A stretch of 64,000 nucleotides of DNA from Stratiolaelaps scimitus (taxonomy: Eukaryota > Arthropoda > Arachnida > Mesostigmata > Laelapidae), in NCBI GenBank assembly GCA_019614645.1, contig JABWDB010000001.1:29257501-29321500 (forward strand), in the 5' to 3' direction. Every line of letters starts with the position of its first letter. Position 1 is the first letter of the stretch. The notes beneath the pieces are model-generated. The model was not told where the DNA came from and ran no database searches. It worked only from the letters and a program-made list of their open reading frames with translations. The translations under genes were made by a program, and so were the position numbers. Shown piece by piece: positions 62,366 to 64,000 of the stretch.

Positions 62366-63263
62366 ACGCGTTTGCTTGGGCAGAGGTAAGAGTACCTTAT
62401 GAGATTTCGACGCAAGATTCGCGACTTCCTCTTCATTCACCAGATTCGCTACTACCCAGCATGTAGCGGATCTATTCGACACTAATGATGGTTACGAGAA
62501 AAAGAGACACTCCGTATGCTTCCTTCCACAAAGGAGTAGCAATTTTCTCGATATCCTGTTAGCGTCTAATTCTCGTTTGGCCTGTTTCCTGTCGCATTGA
62601 GTAGTCGGTGAACATGAGACACGTAACTGCGTCACCTTTGCCGGTTTGTTCCGCAGCTTTCAATGTAAAACACTTTGCATAATAGGTGGTTTAGGCGATG
62701 ATCGTTCAACAGGAATTCAGCGCGTGGGCGAATATTTCTAAATGAAGATACTTGTCTCAGGGTAATAGAACAGGTTCGCTTTGTCGAAATCTAGAGCTCA
62801 GTGTTCACCCCAGATGTTGCTGCAGTCCATCCTGCGCAAGTGCTATGGCTTTAAAAATGGACATTTTTTTTAAACGAAAATTTTCACTATTATCTGCACG
62901 ATGCAAAATGACGCTCCAACATGTCGAATTAACAATGCCTATAGTTTCGTCATATGCTAATTCCAGGTATTCTGCAGCTTTGGCTGCAGTATTATGCCGA
63001 TCAGTTTTCGCGCGAAGTGTTGTTCAGCTTCCCTAAAAATATCAGCCAAGTTGCTGTATCCTGTTCAATGTGTGGCGGACGCCCTGGCCTCGTCGACACA
63101 TTGTGATCTTGTGCGCATTTCATAGCGAATATAGAAATCCGCGTTATATGATCGAGCAAGCAGTTCTCGTTCACCTGGTTGGTTATATGGTACCTCGTTT
63201 TTGTGGCTGATTTATTGGCACAACTTTAACATATTCCTCATATCCGCCACCCAACGAACTGCG

Positions 63264-63302
63264 AATAATAATAATAATACTTATTATTATTATTATTATT
63301 AT
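63264..63302. repeat. (AAT)n joined to (TTA)n, self-complementary
   Basis: About five AAT units are followed directly by seven TTA/ATT units, so the tract is an imperfect palindrome as well as a trinucleotide repeat. Confidence 0.9.
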
Positions 63303-64000
63303 AACGCTTGGTATAACTTGAAAAAAATACGCAATATGATCAAAAGTTATTTTCTATTTTTATCCCTTTGGCGTAATGGAATTTCCATGGCCGAGCATCA
63401 GCGATCATCTGTGGTAGCACCACAACACTGATATGCCCTCTATCGGGCCACAGAGTCAGGTTGTATTATATAACATGGAGATTCGTACGCTACGAGATCT
63501 TACTACCTTTGGCTAAATATTTCCCACATGGCGGCACATACGCACACAAAGTATTACATTATAATCTCTGCTCCTCAAAAAAGGAGCGCTGCCGGCATTG
63601 TGCTGTATAGGATCGTACATGCTGGCCGTAGTGAATATGATTAGTCATCCGGAGAAAAATGAAACGAGATAACAAGCCAACATTCATATTAATCGCAAAC
63701 GGATAGCGAGGCCAACGCATTCCGCAGCCTTTTTTTTTGGGGCGAAAGCCCTGATCTCTATGCGCTTGGCGGCCTGTCAAAATCGATCGGCGGTGGCATC
63801 TCGCCATCGCGGGACCAACCGAGGGTCGCCGTGGGTCGCCACCATCATCGCTCTTCTTCTGAATGGAGCCTCGCTTCGTATCCGTCAGCTGGCAGACAAG
63901 CCGTTGTCCAGCTTCTTTGGATTCCCCCGGCGGCAGCGGTCCCAAAGGGGTCCCGATCATGCGACCATTCCACGTAGATAGATAAGGGAGAGAGAGAGAG

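Larger units (their letters stand above)
49261..64000. other. 5' region of the NWD-like gene, no recognised exon
   Basis: At least one further 5' exon must exist because the 49260 exon starts inside a codon. I searched the minus strand here for the DUF4062-type motifs expected at the N-terminus and did not find them. The region has GC-rich segments at about 49.9-50.9, 53.4-53.9 and 55.0-55.6 kb with open frames on both strands, (TA)n at about 49678-49705, 52207-52232, 54483-54500, 56278-56299, 62216-62255 and 62321-62364, and several unplaced splice-bounded frames described separately. Confidence 0.5.

Overview
This is a eukaryotic nuclear window. It holds spliced, multi-exon coding sequence, introns of up to 15 kb with GT/AG borders, many (TA)n and (GA)n microsatellites, tRNA-like short repeats and a decayed Tc1-type transposon. 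Intron sizes and repeat style suit an arthropod, possibly a chelicerate or mite. That placement is a guess from style, not from a marker gene.

One gene was recognised, and it fills most of the window on the minus strand. It was rebuilt from 14 exons between 49,260 and 476. All 14 join in one open frame (2,986 nt, 994 codons plus stop) and every intron phase matches. The product is a STAND-class NTPase of the NACHT and WD-repeat (NWD1/NWD2-like) family. In protein order the layout is: a short helical segment (49.1-49.3 kb); Walker A exon (46.5-46.7 kb); rest of the NACHT core with Walker B (41.3 and 39.0 kb); C-terminal NACHT and winged-helix-like helices (36.7-36.95, 33.3-33.5 and a 73-nt exon at 28.5 kb); a helical linker (26.8-27.0 and 11.3-11.5 kb); then a WD40 propeller (9.5-9.8, 5.8-6.1, 4.1-4.3 and 1.9-2.2 kb); and a short charged helical tail ending at a TAG at 476-478. 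The N-terminal part expected in the family (a DUF4062-like region of a few hundred residues) was not found. The first exon found starts inside a codon, so upstream exons exist, either unrecognised in 49.3-64 kb or beyond the window.

The introns contain: a near-perfect 200-bp inverted repeat around 5.36 kb (foldback element or long RNA hairpin); a perfect 21-bp stem with 10-nt loop at 27.45 kb; a roughly 240-nt polypurine tract at 9.86-10.1 kb; a broken Tc1 transposase at 17.8-18.8 kb; a probable LINE 3' end at 24.1-24.3 kb; and tRNA-like SINE heads near 2.4, 21.6 and 24.9 kb. The 49.3-64 kb stretch has no recognised gene. It contains some GC-rich segments with open frames on both strands and a few unplaced splice-bounded frames.

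No rRNA, CRISPR array, functional tRNA, operon or bacterial-type feature was seen. Exon borders were placed by eye from splice consensus, frame and phase, without alignment software.
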